64,000 nucleotides of DNA from Adineta steineri (GCA_905250115.1 CAJNOI010000252.1:1-64000), one strand, 5' to 3'. Positions 33,812-45,487 are shown, counted from the stretch's first letter. The notes: generated by a model not told the origin, from the sequence alone. Made by a program: numbers and translations.

Positions 33812-35524
33812 CTAAAATTTAGAATAAATCGTACTGATACGTCTTTTCTGTTAAACAGGAGTTATACAATGTTGATGCGCTATTGTAAGTCTTTCAGTGA
33901 GGACAATACTCATGCGTTCTAGATATCATGTCGATCAGAAACTAAAACTACAAGAGAAAGAAATCGAAGATGAGGATGACTATGTGGCATATGATCTACT
34001 TTCGGCTGATTTGTTAACTCTCACGAACATTTTTGATTGTGGTATTGCTTATTTTCTATTGTTCTTCTGAAAAACTTTGTTAGCGTGTCTATCAAACTTA
34101 AATCATTTTTTGCGAGCAAGTATCCGTGTACAACTGTCCTAAATCCGGCTCTAAGACTATTTTCCATTGCACAGAAGTTTGATTCAATTTGATATTTTTG
34201 AAGAACCACAGTTGAAAACTATACATATTCAATATATTTAGTTTTTAATTTGTTACGCATGCAAAAGTGGTTCTCAGTTCTTTTGCCAGTTTTAAGATAT
34301 TTGTTTCACGTTTCAGATTCCGATTTCAAGCAAATGAGAAAAACCAGTTTCGGTTCGAATAGCGGTTCCATTTTTTTGGAACCGCAGTACTCTTATTCAC
34401 TCTCATGTTAACAAAATACACATGAGAAGATAGAAATGACTATGTTGATCAATAAATATCAAAAATTTTTAGGGTGCGAATGAATGAGCGAAAAGAAGAC
34501 CCACACATACATCTTGGGTTATACATTCAAGCGAATTATGTCTATTAACTCCAAAAATCATCTTTTTTTTCTGTCTCCTTACCTGGGACAGTCGACGTTG
34601 GCGTTTTCTCATCCATGATATGTTTCGTCGGCTGATGGAAATCTAGAAGAATGAATTTGGTTGGAGGATGGGTGTGGACGTAGCGGGTGGGAGATAAACA
34701 AAATACTCATATCCTTTGTCTCTCTATAGATTTTAAATCATCTTCCTCAATCGTTCTTTAAAAGCCCAGAAAATGAAAAAGAGATATGAGTGTGTATGGG
34801 AAATTAATTTTACCTTCTCCCATCATGAACTACTCAGGTCGCACGATATCCGATGAAAACTCTTCTGATCATATTTTCTCATACCTAAACTCAGGGTAGA
34901 TCCATCTATCCTCCGGTTTGATGCAAGCCTAATTGTTAAAGTTTCAGTGCGTTTCGTTATTCTTATCCTAGAATACGACTGAAATAAAAGCGTTTTGTCT
35001 ACACTACTCATGCATATCGGCAGATTTTCTTGTTTTATTTTAGAACAGAAGAAAAAATGCTGAAACCTTAACATTATATTATGATCGGTAAGGCCTATCT
35101 AAGTGCGAAGTTTACTTTAGAGAATGAAAGTGCATCGTTTGTTGCTTTTGTGAGATAACTATAAAACGAATAAGGCGTGCTCTTCATAAGATAAGAAAAG
35201 AAAATCTTTTTTGTCTTTTTGTTTTACCCTCTTTTTCTCATTTAAATCGGTAAAAATATAAGTAAGTGGATATAAACCTGAGGTTCATTTATTTCTCACA
35301 CCCACCCTTTTTACAAGAATAAAAGTCCTCTTCTCGTAAAAAGTTATATGTGTCTTGTTATCATGTTCTGTTCAACAACAAATTAAAAAAAGGTAGTTCT
35401 ACTATTTTCATTTGTGATAATATTATTTTATTGAAATTTAATTAGCAGAACAAAATTATAGGTTTCTATCTATTACAGTAGAGTTAAGCAGTAAGAGTCA
35501 TTAAAAGAACAAAAAATCATTTGT
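33812..35524. other. Intergenic with weak G-rich/C-rich blocks
   Basis: A 53-codon plus-strand frame at 33912-34071 is acidic and unsupported; an 83-codon minus frame at 34823-35074 has no motif. Degenerate G-rich and C-rich telomere-like blocks occur at 34470-34519, 34660-34692 and 35294-35308. Confidence 0.4.
34470..34519. repeat. Degenerate telomere-like palindrome (copy 17)
   Basis: TAGGGTGCGAATGAATG faces GACCCACACATACATCTTGGG. Arms are poorly matched. Confidence 0.4.
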
Positions 35525-38500
35525 TCACCAGGTATAGTTGCCATACGTTGGATTATTGATAACTTGAATTGGTTGTTTGGAAGCAGTAATATATGCTTGT
35601 ACATCGGCTGGGAGTAATAGACGCTTACTAGCAAGTGCATTGGCTGCTGCAGCTACAGCTGCTTCATATTGACTTCGAGTACTGTAACGTTCAGTTAACG
35701 ACAAACGGCTATCTCCTTTAGCATTTCGTGTCGTTTTGTCAAGTGCAAAGGGTACTGTTGAGCCAGCTGCTTCACACCCATAATTTCCACCATAGGCTGC
35801 ACTACGTAGATTCCATCCCGTATGTGTCGCAACTGGTACAGTCACAGGAGGAAGACGTATTCCAGCCAGTTCATTGCCATCTATGTCAAGCTTTGATACG
35901 AAAGATGGATAATATACGCCTATTGACTTAGGCGGAGTGATACTGATGATACCTTTGCTAAAATCAGGTCCAAAATCAAAACGATCACGAACTGTAACTA
36001 GACCTGTATATAAAACATTAGAAATTGTTGGCCAATTTAACAAAGTTTGCGAAACAACACCAATACCAAGAGGAGAATTATTTGTAATATTGGAGAACAC
36101 TGCAGTTCGGTCGGCATGGCGAGGAACCATACTAGCAGGTGGTTCACTGCCATCAATCCATTGATCGAGTGCAATATAAAGAGCTCGAAGTGCAGGATTT
36201 GCATCAACTACATTACCAAATTGTTGACAGGTTCTAGGAGAATTAGCAGACGATGCAAAACCATGTTGAGTACCAGAAATTAAGTAGTTTCGAACATTCG
36301 ATGGATCAGTAATGTCATTACCTGCAAGATCAGAATGTACCAATGAACCGGCTTTCACCCAATATTCATTTGATGAAATGACATTCATAATCTTTGGACA
36401 TGTATTCGTTTTTGAACATTGTATGTTACGACCATCAGTTTTGTGTGTACCGAAGTCAGTGAGAGTTGTATAGGAAAATGGAAATGGTGCTTCTGGATAC
36501 AAGTGATTCTGTCGATTACGCTCGGTGCGTCCTGATTGTGCAAAGCGATAATTTAAACCAATACCATTACCTGCTCCTATCCAATTAAAAACGCCATCAA
36601 ATACTTGTTCTCTCTCTAAATTCTCATTGAAACCCAACCAAATGAAGTCGTTCATATAACGTGCTGGTTGAGACAGACTCCAAGATAATGCTCGAGTGAT
36701 ATCACCAGCCAATGGATTATCGACTCTTGAACTACGTAAAAAAGACACGAAATCTCGAGTCGCAGCAAAACCAATACCGGCTACATAAGGATCTTTGGCT
36801 GTATAGACTAGTTCATAGATTGAACTTTGTTTGAATGTTGTGTTGAGAGGCAAAAGTGAAATAGTATTATCACTGGTTCACATCCAGTCTGTTGATGAAA
36901 TAGTTTTTGGTCGATCAGTCAGATGATCTTTTACTGTTAACTTTGCTTTGGTCGTATCAGTACTGTTGGTGGAATATGAAGTTATATAAGATGTAGTTGT
37001 TGGATTATCAAAGACAATATATTCGTAACCAGGACCAGTAATTGAACAACCATCGGGATTGGTTGCATTTGGCAAATAGATTCGTAATAGATCTGGATTA
37101 CCAGTCGGCGAAACGCTTGGATCCCAACCACACCAAGCAATAGTGTAGCCTTGATTCATCAGAAAAGCTTGACCGGCATCGCTAGCATTAGTCGGATTGT
37201 TACCTCCTGAGGATTGATCGAATTGGCCGAACAATTTGGTACCACGATTATTAACTTCAAAGAATAGTTTATGATTACCATTGGTCAGATCTATTGGTTT
37301 TAGAATATAGAAATCCATTGAATACTCCACCATCCCAACCTTATTACGTGGAGCAAGTTTAAGATCTGTAATTATGCTATTATGTTTATCGTAAGGATCC
37401 AATTGTCCATAAGCAATACCCCTAAGTTTTTCATATGCGCCTACAGTGCCAAAAGTCATCCCTTCAAATGTCGGATTTTCACTAGGTGCAATTGTATTCG
37501 TTGATGGGTTAATAACGATTCTTGTGATACCAGTCGATACAGGTTTAGCTGATGTTGATTTAGTCACAGCTGGTAATCTATCAGTCTCTGCAAAAAAAAT
37601 ATCTTGCATATAACGAGGGTGTGGTGAGTGCGGGTACTATTCTTTTCACTCTCGCTCAAACTCTCATCCATCCCTCACTTGTTGAATATATGTCCACACG
37701 CGTTTCAGGTTGTTTAAGAAGGGGAAATGAACCATACCCCGTACGAACACCACTGTCAAAAACACCTGTCAGATCATTAATTTGTGGTACATTCGGACCA
37801 GTCACTAAACATATAGTGAAAAGATAAAGAAAAATGTATTAAAAAGAAAAGAAACTGACATTGTCTTGACTGGAAATAATATGTTACATTGATACGACGG
37901 ATTGGTCTGACACCAGTTCTAGTTAGACTAGCATAACCAGATGCAATAAGCTCAGCAACTGAGAATAGACGATTATGGACATTGATTAATGGCGGTAATA
38001 TGCATACTGAAGAAAAATTTTATAATCCGTAATTTGAACCAATATCAATACTCACCTCCACCTTTTAGCGAATAGATAATTGTTTGTTGACTACGTCGAT
38101 CAAAATAAATATTACTCCATGGCATGATATTGACGAGTGAATCAAATTTGCGAAAATGATGACGTTTATAACAAGCAGTTGGAAATCGAAAACGTTTAAA
38201 TGGTTGCCGACTACCATTGCGAGTAGGTTTACGAATATATATATTCATGTAACCGATGTTTTTAGGTCCTTTAGACTTCTAATTAATTCAAATAAGACGA
38301 TGTATTCTTTCGTAAATCAACAAAAAGATGCTACTTACATGTCGTGTATATGATTTTAACTGAAACATTTCCTTCTCTTGACTATCATTAATCATCATGA
38401 ATTTATTGTGATTATAGTAGCCATAATATGCAACTACGATACCGATAGTAATGCATAGCATCAACAAGACCACAATGAAGAGATTGCGTGTTCTGTACAT
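35525..38500 (-). pseudogene. Membrane-anchored alpha/beta-hydrolase (Abhydrolase_10 type) with one in-frame TGA
   Basis: Five exons join in phase: 38500-38339, 38278-38056, 38006-37860, 37804-37679 and 37587-35525, with introns of 60, 49, 55 and 91 nt. The reading is 906 codons plus stop. Residues of about 8-28 (FIVVLLMLCITIGIVVAYYG) form a signal anchor. Residues 55-220 are basic and unassigned. From about residue 235 the sequence follows the bacterial Abhydrolase_10 family: VGAYEKLRGIAYG, WCGWDPSVSPTGNP, DPYVAGIGFAATRDFVSFLR and YLISGTQHGF. In bacteria these are periplasmic or secreted proteins of unclear substrate. A TGA at 36880-36878, in the WMxTSDNTISLLP stretch, interrupts an otherwise open frame, so the gene may be newly broken, recoded or mis-sequenced. 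Bacterial origin for the hydrolase part is inferred. If the exon joins are wrong, the hydrolase could instead start at ATG 37609. Confidence 0.65.
37615..37678. repeat. Telomere-like palindrome (copy 18) forming most of an intron
   Basis: GAGGGTGTGGTGAGTGCGGGT faces ACTCTCATCCATCCCTCAC. On the minus strand its first bases GTGAGGG serve as the 5' splice site of the 91-nt intron 37678-37588, and the rest of that intron is a T-rich tract ending in TTTGCAG. Confidence 0.7.
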
Positions 38501-38517
38501 ATTTAAATAAAATCATG

Positions 38518-38838
38518 CTAATTACTCTTAATTATAGTATTAAATACATACTTTGGCAGCAATATTTTTGCATATTCTTCTCTTTCCATTAGTACTTGTT
38601 GTTGGTCGTGTTGCATCGTCGTGTCTTCTGGTAGTGCGTCATACTTGCACAAATAATCGGATTTCATTTTATCCGTCAATGTTTTCTCGTGATACAAACA
38701 CAGATAATACAATGCTATAAATGAAACTTTCAAAAGAAATAACAGATAACAATACGAAATATATGTATTGAATATAAAGAAAACTTCACACAATAAGACT
38801 ATACTACTCTCAGACTGCCTCTTTACGTTCTTTTCCAC
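38518..38838 (-). CDS. Possible small membrane protein
   Basis: A 106-codon frame with a hydrophobic stretch (FIFNTYISYCYLLFLLKVSFIALYYL) followed by a polar tail (DALPEDTTMQHDQQQVLMER). It lies just upstream of the hydrolase gene on the same strand and contains a possible donor (GTATGT) near its end. No family is recognised and no conservation is visible, so it may be an upstream exon of the next gene or chance. Confidence 0.25.
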   Translation of the reverse strand: MEKNVKRQSESSIVLLCEVFFIFNTYISYCYLLFLLKVSFIALYYLCLYHEKTLTDKMKSDYLCKYDALPEDTTMQHDQQQVLMEREEYAKILLPKYVFNTIIKSN

Positions 38839-39813
38839 CTCTTTTTATATGAGTCTACTGTCGTTTGCCATACACGGTTTAAACGAAAGAGATAAGAAGG
38901 ATAGAAATAGCTCACTTTGAATCTATTAAATTTATTACAAAAGTACCGATATTTCTTTCTTGCAACTAATTCGAAAACATCAAATAGATATTAAATGTTG
39001 CAATAGGAGAAATCAAAGTTCAAGTATATAATTGTCATTTATTACCATTAGATGTATTGTATTGTCGTAAAGCTGATAAAGAATTCTCAATATCTCCTAA
39101 TAAAATAAATGCTTGCTACAGATAGGTTTTATGGCAAATATATAAATCATAAATTTTCGTTCTTCAACATTACCATTTTAATCGTAAATTTTATCTATTA
39201 TTACTGTTAATAAATGCTTCAGGTAGGCAAATGTTCGAACGAACATGTGAATGATGATTAAATTTCGATTTCATATTATAAAAAAGAAAATAAGTTTGGT
39301 TCGTATCGTTAAATCGTGTTTTTCTTGCAAAGCTATAGAGCAACGTGTACATCTCATACATTTTATATGTTTTTATAACTAGCGAAAATGAAATTCAGCC
39401 ACAGTTTTGATCCTGACTATTTTATTTAAAATTTTTCATATCACATCTAGATAGGATGGTGTAAATATGGGTGTAGGTGTGTGATTGTAAGAGAAGAAGA
39501 GCCCTTAACACTCACATCCTCAAGATGGGCGTGGATGTTCCTTTATTACTCTCATCGACATACACCCAAAATATATTCCAAAATACAATTTATGTCAGAT
39601 AAATTTTTTATTATCAAGATTGGGTTTAACTCTGTATGCAGTTCAATAATATGACAGTCAATAGATTGTTTTTTCATATGAACTGTTCGAAGACGTATAC
39701 GAAATAATGGCTATAAGTTTCATTATCGATTGCACGGCTTAACCATATTGATAATATCATTTATATATGTTATGAGAGTCTGGTATATAATATTTGAAAA
39801 TACGACACAAATT
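38839..39813. other. Intergenic, no supported gene
   Basis: AT-rich with one compound palindrome. No motif-bearing frame. Confidence 0.5.
39455..39570. repeat. Telomere-like palindrome (copy 19, compound)
   Basis: GGATGGTGTAAATATGGGTGTAGGTGTG faces AACACTCACATCCTCAAGATGG; a further degenerate half-copy (GGGCGTGGATG...ACACCCA) follows. Confidence 0.65.
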
Positions 39814-40859
39814 TCAGTGACGAATTCGTCGTTGCCAAGTTTTCAGTGATTCTTTTAGTGTTTTTAGGTACAATTCTGATGGAACAACAAATACAACAAA
39901 GACAAGTATCGATGGAGTAAATGAAATGAAATAAGCACAAAGATACAACCAAGGCTTATCAGATACCTTCACACATCCGGATAATAATGAAATGATCAAA
40001 CGTGGCATTGCTAGAATAAGTAAAATTGCTGGACTAATTACTAATCGTTTATGTTCACGGAATTGTTCACGAATATGTGCCATGTAATTTTGATTCGTCT
40101 GAGCTGCTGATCGTCGTCGAGCAGTTCCGAAAATAATGAATAAAGCAGAAAAGAGATTAGCAATAAAAGGACCAATGAGATGAATGAAAAGAATAACTGT
40201 ATTATAATCTTGGACAGTACGAGAGTAATTACTCACACACCATCTACGTATTTGTATTATCTTTGTTTTTTCTCTGTCGTCTTTTACTTGATATTCGAAG
40301 ACATTGCGATGTAAAGGTTCATGAATGATTGTAGCTGAGATACAAAATGGTAAGATAAATATAATCCATCGAGCAAAACGTTTACTCCTTTCCTTATTAA
40401 AATTAACACCTTGATAAACATGAGTTGCTCGTTCAATAGCCACACAAGCATTAAGCCATGTATCAAAATAAAGAAAAAGTTTGAGAAGAGGTTCAATAGA
40501 CTTACATCCACCTCGATGAACAGATGAATTCATTTGAGTGAGAAGAATAAACCAAAAATTGATTGTAAACATTGAAATTGTTAGAAGGGAAGTTATTGAA
40601 GATGATAAAAGATATATTCCACATCCAACTTTTCTTAAATTCTCATTTTGAAATGTTAAGAATGATAAAATACTATTGATTAAACCCAAAAGAAACATAA
40701 TTATTGTTAAAGCAACACTTATTTTCACTAATAATGGTTGATTCTTCAATTTCACATTTTGGTTAATTTCATAACGTAAAATGTCGTCAAGAGTTATACC
40801 AATACCTTTAGTTTGAACATCACATGAACTACCGATAATACATTTATCGTGATTTTCAA
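39814..40859 (-). CDS. Seven-helix receptor with short Cys-containing ectodomain (5' partial)
   Basis: An open exon from an acceptor (TTTCTTTAG) at 40860 to the stop at 39814 encodes about 348 residues. A short extracellular stretch with two Cys (HDKCIIGSSCDVQTKGIG) and TLDDILRYEINQN precedes seven helices: helix 1 ISVALTIIMFLLGLINSILS, helix 3 with WLNACVAIERATHVY, and a C-terminal WQRRIRH tail. From memory this matches the bdelloid group in which EGF-like Cys modules precede a rhodopsin/adhesion-like receptor. The EGF exons expected upstream are not seen; a GC-rich repeat and an assembly gap lie 600 bp away, so the gene may be truncated or the exons may be lost in the assembly. Confidence 0.75.
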
Positions 40860-41460
40860 CTAAAGAAATAAAACAATGATTTCAACTTTGATTAACTAAA
40901 GTGAAATAACTATTTTATCTTTGTATATTTTCAAAATATTATTTTAGCCGATATGTAAAAACAAGTTCGATAAAGATATTTAGCCGTGTGGTCAATGCTA
41001 AGACAACTAATTCTCATTGTTTAAATGTGTGTTTTAGAAGACAAATATCACCTTATGAGCATAACAATAAAGACAAATCAATCAATATGTATTTAGACTA
41101 ACACTACATCAATATTTCAGAAATATTAAAAGTTATTGAAAAAACTCTTTGTCTTGATCGAAAAATTTAACAGGCCAATGAACTAAACAAAGGATGAAAG
41201 TTCGATAATGAACTTTCAGAAACATTTTAATCGAAAGATGTTCAGTAATTTTATCTGATCAACAACTTCTTTATTTTCAACCTTCAGGACTCATGGAGTG
41301 GAGGCTCGTTTATCTACATATACTATTAAAAATGTAGAATAGACGCTGAGCCTGTTTGTTCTTCTTACATTGCAAACTTCTGTAGTAACCATGTTTTTCG
41401 ATCAGAGAGTCTATAGAAAATCAATTCATGTCATCAAGGTAGGAAGATATGTGAGTCACT
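40860..41460. other. Stretch without a supported gene
   Basis: AT-rich. It includes an imperfect hairpin (GGCTCG...TAGAATAGACGCTGAGCC) at about 41302-41353. No coding signal. Confidence 0.45.
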
Positions 41461-41788
41461 AGGGATGTACCGAGCCCGAGCCTTGACCGAGCCTCTCGGG
41501 CTCGGGGCTCGGTAGGCTCGGTCAGGCTCGGGCTCGTTAGGCTCGGGGGTCGGTCAAGGCTCGGGCTCGGTGGGCTCGGGGCTCGGTCAGGGCTCGGTAG
41601 GCTCGATCAGGCTCGGGCTCGGTCAGGCTCGGGGCTCGGTAGGCTCGGGGTCGGTCGGGCTCAGATGTAAGAAATTCACTCCTACATCCATCTGACACCG
41701 AGCCTTGACCGAGCCTCGAGTTGTGACCGAGCCTACCGAGCCCGAGCCCTGACCGAGCCCCGAGCCTACCGAGCCCGAGCCCTGACCG
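41461..41788. repeat. GC-rich inverted minisatellite (GGCTCGG units), cut by a gap
   Basis: It starts at CTAGGGATGTACCGAGCCCGAGCC, followed by many GGCTCGGG/GGCTCGGTCA/GGCTCGGTAG units to about 41665, a spacer of about 35 nt, then the reverse-complement units (CCGAGCCTACCGAGCCCGAGCC) up to the run of N. The whole can fold into a very stable hairpin and is far richer in GC than anything else in the window. The AGGGATGTACC edge resembles the terminal sequence of hAT-like non-autonomous elements, which is a family guess. Confidence 0.85.
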
Positions 41789-41888
41789 NNNNNNNNNNNN
41801 NNNNNNNNNNNNNNNNNNNNNNNNNNNNNNNNNNNNNNNNNNNNNNNNNNNNNNNNNNNNNNNNNNNNNNNNNNNNNNNNNNNNNNNN
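41789..41888. other. Assembly gap (100 N)
   Basis: A run of N inside the right arm of the inverted minisatellite. The round size suggests a scaffolding gap of unknown true length. Confidence 0.98.
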
Positions 41889-41889
41889 T

Positions 41890-42165
41890 GAATGCGATAG
41901 TTTTATTAGTTCAAACAAATTACTTCAAGGTACACTACTAGCAACAACAGATATAAGTAATTGTGCTGAAGTTAATTTCGATGGAAAAACGTTTTTCAGT
42001 CAAATAAAACATTTAAGTGTGAATGGCGTGAATTTTACACAAGTCCAATTTATTCGACGTTCAAAACATAACTATTCCTTCACATTCACAATGGGTTATG
42101 ACGATGAAATTAGCAAATCTGAACTTGACAATGCTATGAATACATTGAAACTTTCAGACGAATGA
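41890..42165 (+). CDS. C-terminal fragment of an unrecognised protein (5' end in the gap)
   Basis: The frame is open from the gap edge to TGA 42163-42165, giving 91 residues: CDSFISSNKLLQGTLLATTD, then NCAEVNFDGKTFFSQIKHLSV, QFIRRSKHNYSFTFTMGYDD and a Glu/Lys-rich end. It looks like a folded alpha/beta domain with regular codon usage, so I consider it real. The family is not recognised. An AATAAA-like signal follows within 50 nt. Confidence 0.5.
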   Translation, partial: ECDSFISSNKLLQGTLLATTDISNCAEVNFDGKTFFSQIKHLSVNGVNFTQVQFIRRSKHNYSFTFTMGYDDEISKSELDNAMNTLKLSDE

Positions 42166-43106
42166 ATCCTCTATATTTTTTTGTGTTGTCTTCAATTAGT
42201 GTTGTTTAATGAAAATAAATTCACTTTTTTTTGTTTATTGAAAAGGTATACATTGAAAGTTTATTGACGTATATTTGAAATACAGACATGTTTGTTTTAG
42301 AACCAGTATAGAGAAAGGACAGAAAATCGAAAAATTATTTCAAATGATACGAGATAAGTATATCAGATTCATTCATAACTACTTCTCAGAGAGATTGATA
42401 TAAATGGCTAGTTATACAACATAAAAGTGTTGTTCAGTAATATGATAGTCATAGTTTGATGTTCTCAAAGTTGGAGAACTGATGAATATGCTTTATTTTG
42501 TTTTAGAAACTCACGGTTAAGTCGTTATTTATCACATTTATAATTTTTCTACTTTCAAGTCATCTCTAATGAAATTAAAAAATTAACAACAAATTATATA
42601 AATTCATATAAGACTCCATACTGTCTCTTGGTATTTTTATTGATTAACTTTTTGAATATAAACTTATCAGACAAGAATGTAAATGTTGAAATTCTAACTA
42701 ATTTATCTCTTAGCTTTTATTCTATATAAACATATAATTCAATTTTTTTTCTTAAATTTTCAAAAAAATAAATATAATAATTCATATGAAACCATTTTCA
42801 TATACTAAGATTTGAAATAATTCAATAAAATCTAATACGATTGATTAAATCTTAAATAATTTTAATTAGAATTTAATAGTTTCTATATCAATAGTTTATC
42901 ATTTTACAACCATCTTGAGGGTGTGGGTATAGATTTCTCCTTTTCCCACATCCACACCCTTATATCAAAATATGTCTTTTTCTTCAAATTTCAATCGATT
43001 TCTTTCATTGATTTTCTACAATAAAACTTTATTGTTTTTTTTTATTCCTTGATTATTTATTTAGTAAAAAATTTCTTTTCTTTTTTTTTCAAAATCAAAA
43101 TTTCAT
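42166..43106. other. Convergent intergenic region
   Basis: AT-rich sequence between two 3' ends, holding one palindrome; no gene. Confidence 0.5.
42911..42962. repeat. Telomere-like palindrome (copy 20, well preserved)
   Basis: CATCTTGAGGGTGTGGGTAT faces TCCCACATCCACACCCTTA across a 14-nt pyrimidine-rich loop, about 145 nt past the NHL stop. Confidence 0.88.
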
Positions 43107-44537
43107 TCAGAAAACTATTTCAAATTTTTGAATTCGATGATTAGAAGAATCAGCAACATAAAGATTTCCTGCATCATCAAAAGATAAATTCATAGGCCCA
43201 TTCAATTGATTTGGTTGATTTCCTTTACCATTTCCACCAACAACAATTTCACCTTCTCCTTTTGCTTCATACCAACGCATTACTCGATCATTTCCATAAT
43301 CTGCCACATAGACCTGACCCAAATCATCAACAATTACTCCTTGGGGAACAGACAATTGATTAAGATTTCCTCCTTGACCATTTCCTCCAGCTACAACTAT
43401 CCCTTCTTTTGCATCTTTTCTCCATTTCATTATACGATGATTCTCCCAATCTGTTACATAAACAGATTGATCTTCATCGACAAAGATAAAACGAGGAGAA
43501 TCAAGCTGGTTGAGTTGATTTCCTTTTCCATTTCCACCAGCCACCACAACTCCTTCCTTGTTATATTCTCCCATTTCCCATCGTCTCACTTCATTCTTTG
43601 CAACGTCGGAAGCATAAAGAAATCCATTTTTATCCATTGCCAAACCATTACAGAAAATATTCTGAATGAGAATTTGTTGATTTTGATTCATCCATTGAGT
43701 CACTCGGCTGTTAAAAAAATCAGCAATGATGATCGAATGATTTTGTTGATCAACAATCATATCTGTTGGCAGATTTAATTGATTCGTTCGATTTCCTTTG
43801 CCATTTCCGCCTGCAATGATTTGTCCTTCCTTTGCGTTATACTTCCATTCAACAATACGATTATTCCACCAATCGGCAATAAAAATATTTTTCTTTTTAT
43901 CAACAAAGATTCCAAGAGGGCGATCGAATTGATTTAATTGTTGCCCTTGTCCATTTCCACCAGCCATAGTGATGGCATTTTGTTTCCATTTAAGATTTGT
44001 TTTATCTAAAACAGATGAAATTTATAGTTTCAAATATCTTGAGAGCGTAGATCAGAATGTTGCATCTATTATCCATCGAGATCCACTCACTTTTCATTGG
44101 TGGACAGATACTTTGATCAGTCATTGTAACTGGATAGCAAACAGGAAGATTATTACATTGTGGATGTTGAACACACGTCGTATTAGGTTGAGAACATGAA
44201 TAGTCTGGTGAATTACACAGTACAAGATGAGAACATGCTAACCACCGAAAACCACAAATGCCTGCATCGTTATTAGCACTTGTTACATGAAAGCATCCAC
44301 ATGCACTGTTTGTTGAACATTCACCATATTGAGGTGTTTTCTCACAGATTTCAGATTTGATTTGAGCTATGAAAGTAATAAACTAATACATATAAACATA
44401 TTAAATAGAATAGAAATCAAACCTGTTATACTAAAATATAAAATTAACGGATATTAACAAAATGAATGATAAAAATCAATAATTATTTACCTGAGAAAAA
44501 TGAAAACAATATAACAATATATTTTGATTGTATTCAT
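43107..44537 (-). CDS. Secreted Cys-rich plus NHL-repeat beta-propeller protein
   Basis: Four exons join in phase: 44537-44491, an 8-nt micro-exon 44430-44423, 44366-44091 and 44005-43107 (introns 60, 56 and 85 nt), giving 409 residues. The first two exons and the start of the third make a signal peptide (MNTIKIYCYIVFIFLSITAQ). Residues of about 25-105 form a Cys-rich module (YGECSTNSACGCFHV, AGICGFRWLACSHLV, CVQHPQCNNLPVCYPVTMTD, ICPPM) with about 14 Cys, a module I recall before NHL domains in other bdelloid proteins. Six NHL blades follow, with AGGNGQGQQLNQFDRPLGIF, IYVADYGNDRVMRW-type strands and the end LYVADSSNHRIQKFEIVF. It is probably an extracellular binding protein. It is closest in sequence to the 20443 and 23224 NHL genes, but with a secreted instead of anchored N-terminus. 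Confidence 0.85.
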
Positions 44538-45487
44538 AGTTAATTTTAAAATGAGAGAATATGATGAAAAAATGTGTGTTTTTATATCTGAGATACAGAT
44601 AATATCTTCAGTCAATATAATTGAAATATAACAGATGCATTTATTCACATATCGATAATTGTAAATTTGATATCGATTTTATTTCTGCTAATCGTTCTGC
44701 TTCTATCCTATAATAAATACAATAAAAATGTAATTGAAAACTGCATAGATCACAATGTAATAAAGTTACGTTTCAACTAGTATTAGTATATTTTCGAAGT
44801 GTCAAATATTCGTCAGCAACAGTTATTTTCAACATTAGAAAGAAGTATTCTATTTAAATATAATTTCAGATATAATTTTGACTTGTATTTGATAAAAAAA
44901 GAGAATATTTTGAGTATTATTTAGTGGATGTAGTACAAATACTTAGAAGAAAAAGTAATTCTGTATGAAAAGAATTACTTTTAATTCTATGTGACATCAA
45001 CAATACCTTTATCAAAAATCTCCAACAACTACCTGAAATGGAGGTATGAGTGTTGGTGTGAGTATCATGCTTTTTCTAACTGCATCCAAGCCATACCCAC
45101 ACCCACGTCCACACCCTGAGTCATTATCCACATTTTGATCGTATCAGCAATATTATGGAAATTTCTTACATGAAAGCAATTCGTATTCATCTTGCTTTTC
45201 GTTACTTCCTAAATGTCGATAAAATCATTTCTCTTAGTCGTTTTCGTCTTCATTAATTATTGCAAATAAAATACTAATGAGTCAGCCTGGAGAAAACCAA
45301 CCAAAAGCGTGATAAATTTTTTTTTCATCCTGCTTTTGTACATTTTACATACGTTTTTTGTCATAATTGGTTCTGAGTCATGTAAAGGTAAAACTACGTA
45401 TAAATACGACCACTGTATCGGAAGTGAGTAATTTCACTTGTGAAAAATATTGAAAGACGTTATTAATCGAATATTCACCAAAGAGAA
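44538..45487. other. Divergent intergenic (promoter) region
   Basis: It lies between the 5' ends of the NHL and TPR genes and holds one palindrome. No gene or recognised promoter motif. Confidence 0.5.
45040..45120. repeat. Telomere-like palindrome (copy 21)
   Basis: GGAGGTATGAGTGTTGGTGTGAG faces CATACCCACACCCACGTCCACACCCTGAG. It is the only well-formed copy in a divergent promoter region. Confidence 0.75.

Noticed and set aside
33912-34071. 53-codon acidic plus-strand frame (DQKLKLQEKEIEDEDDY)
   Set aside because: No family match, no splice partners, and the 3' half is low-complexity hydrophobic sequence.
34823-35074. 83-codon minus-strand frame
   Set aside because: No recognisable domain and no conserved neighbour; insufficient support.
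36878-36880. TGA in the hydrolase gene as a selenocysteine codon
   Set aside because: I see no SECIS-like hairpin in the 3' flank and the family is not known for selenocysteine; left as a nonsense codon, possible read-through or sequencing error.
37609-37611. ATG at 37609 as the sole start of the hydrolase
   Set aside because: It lies inside the T-rich end of a likely intron, and the four upstream exons join the hydrolase exon in exact phase; kept as an alternative only.
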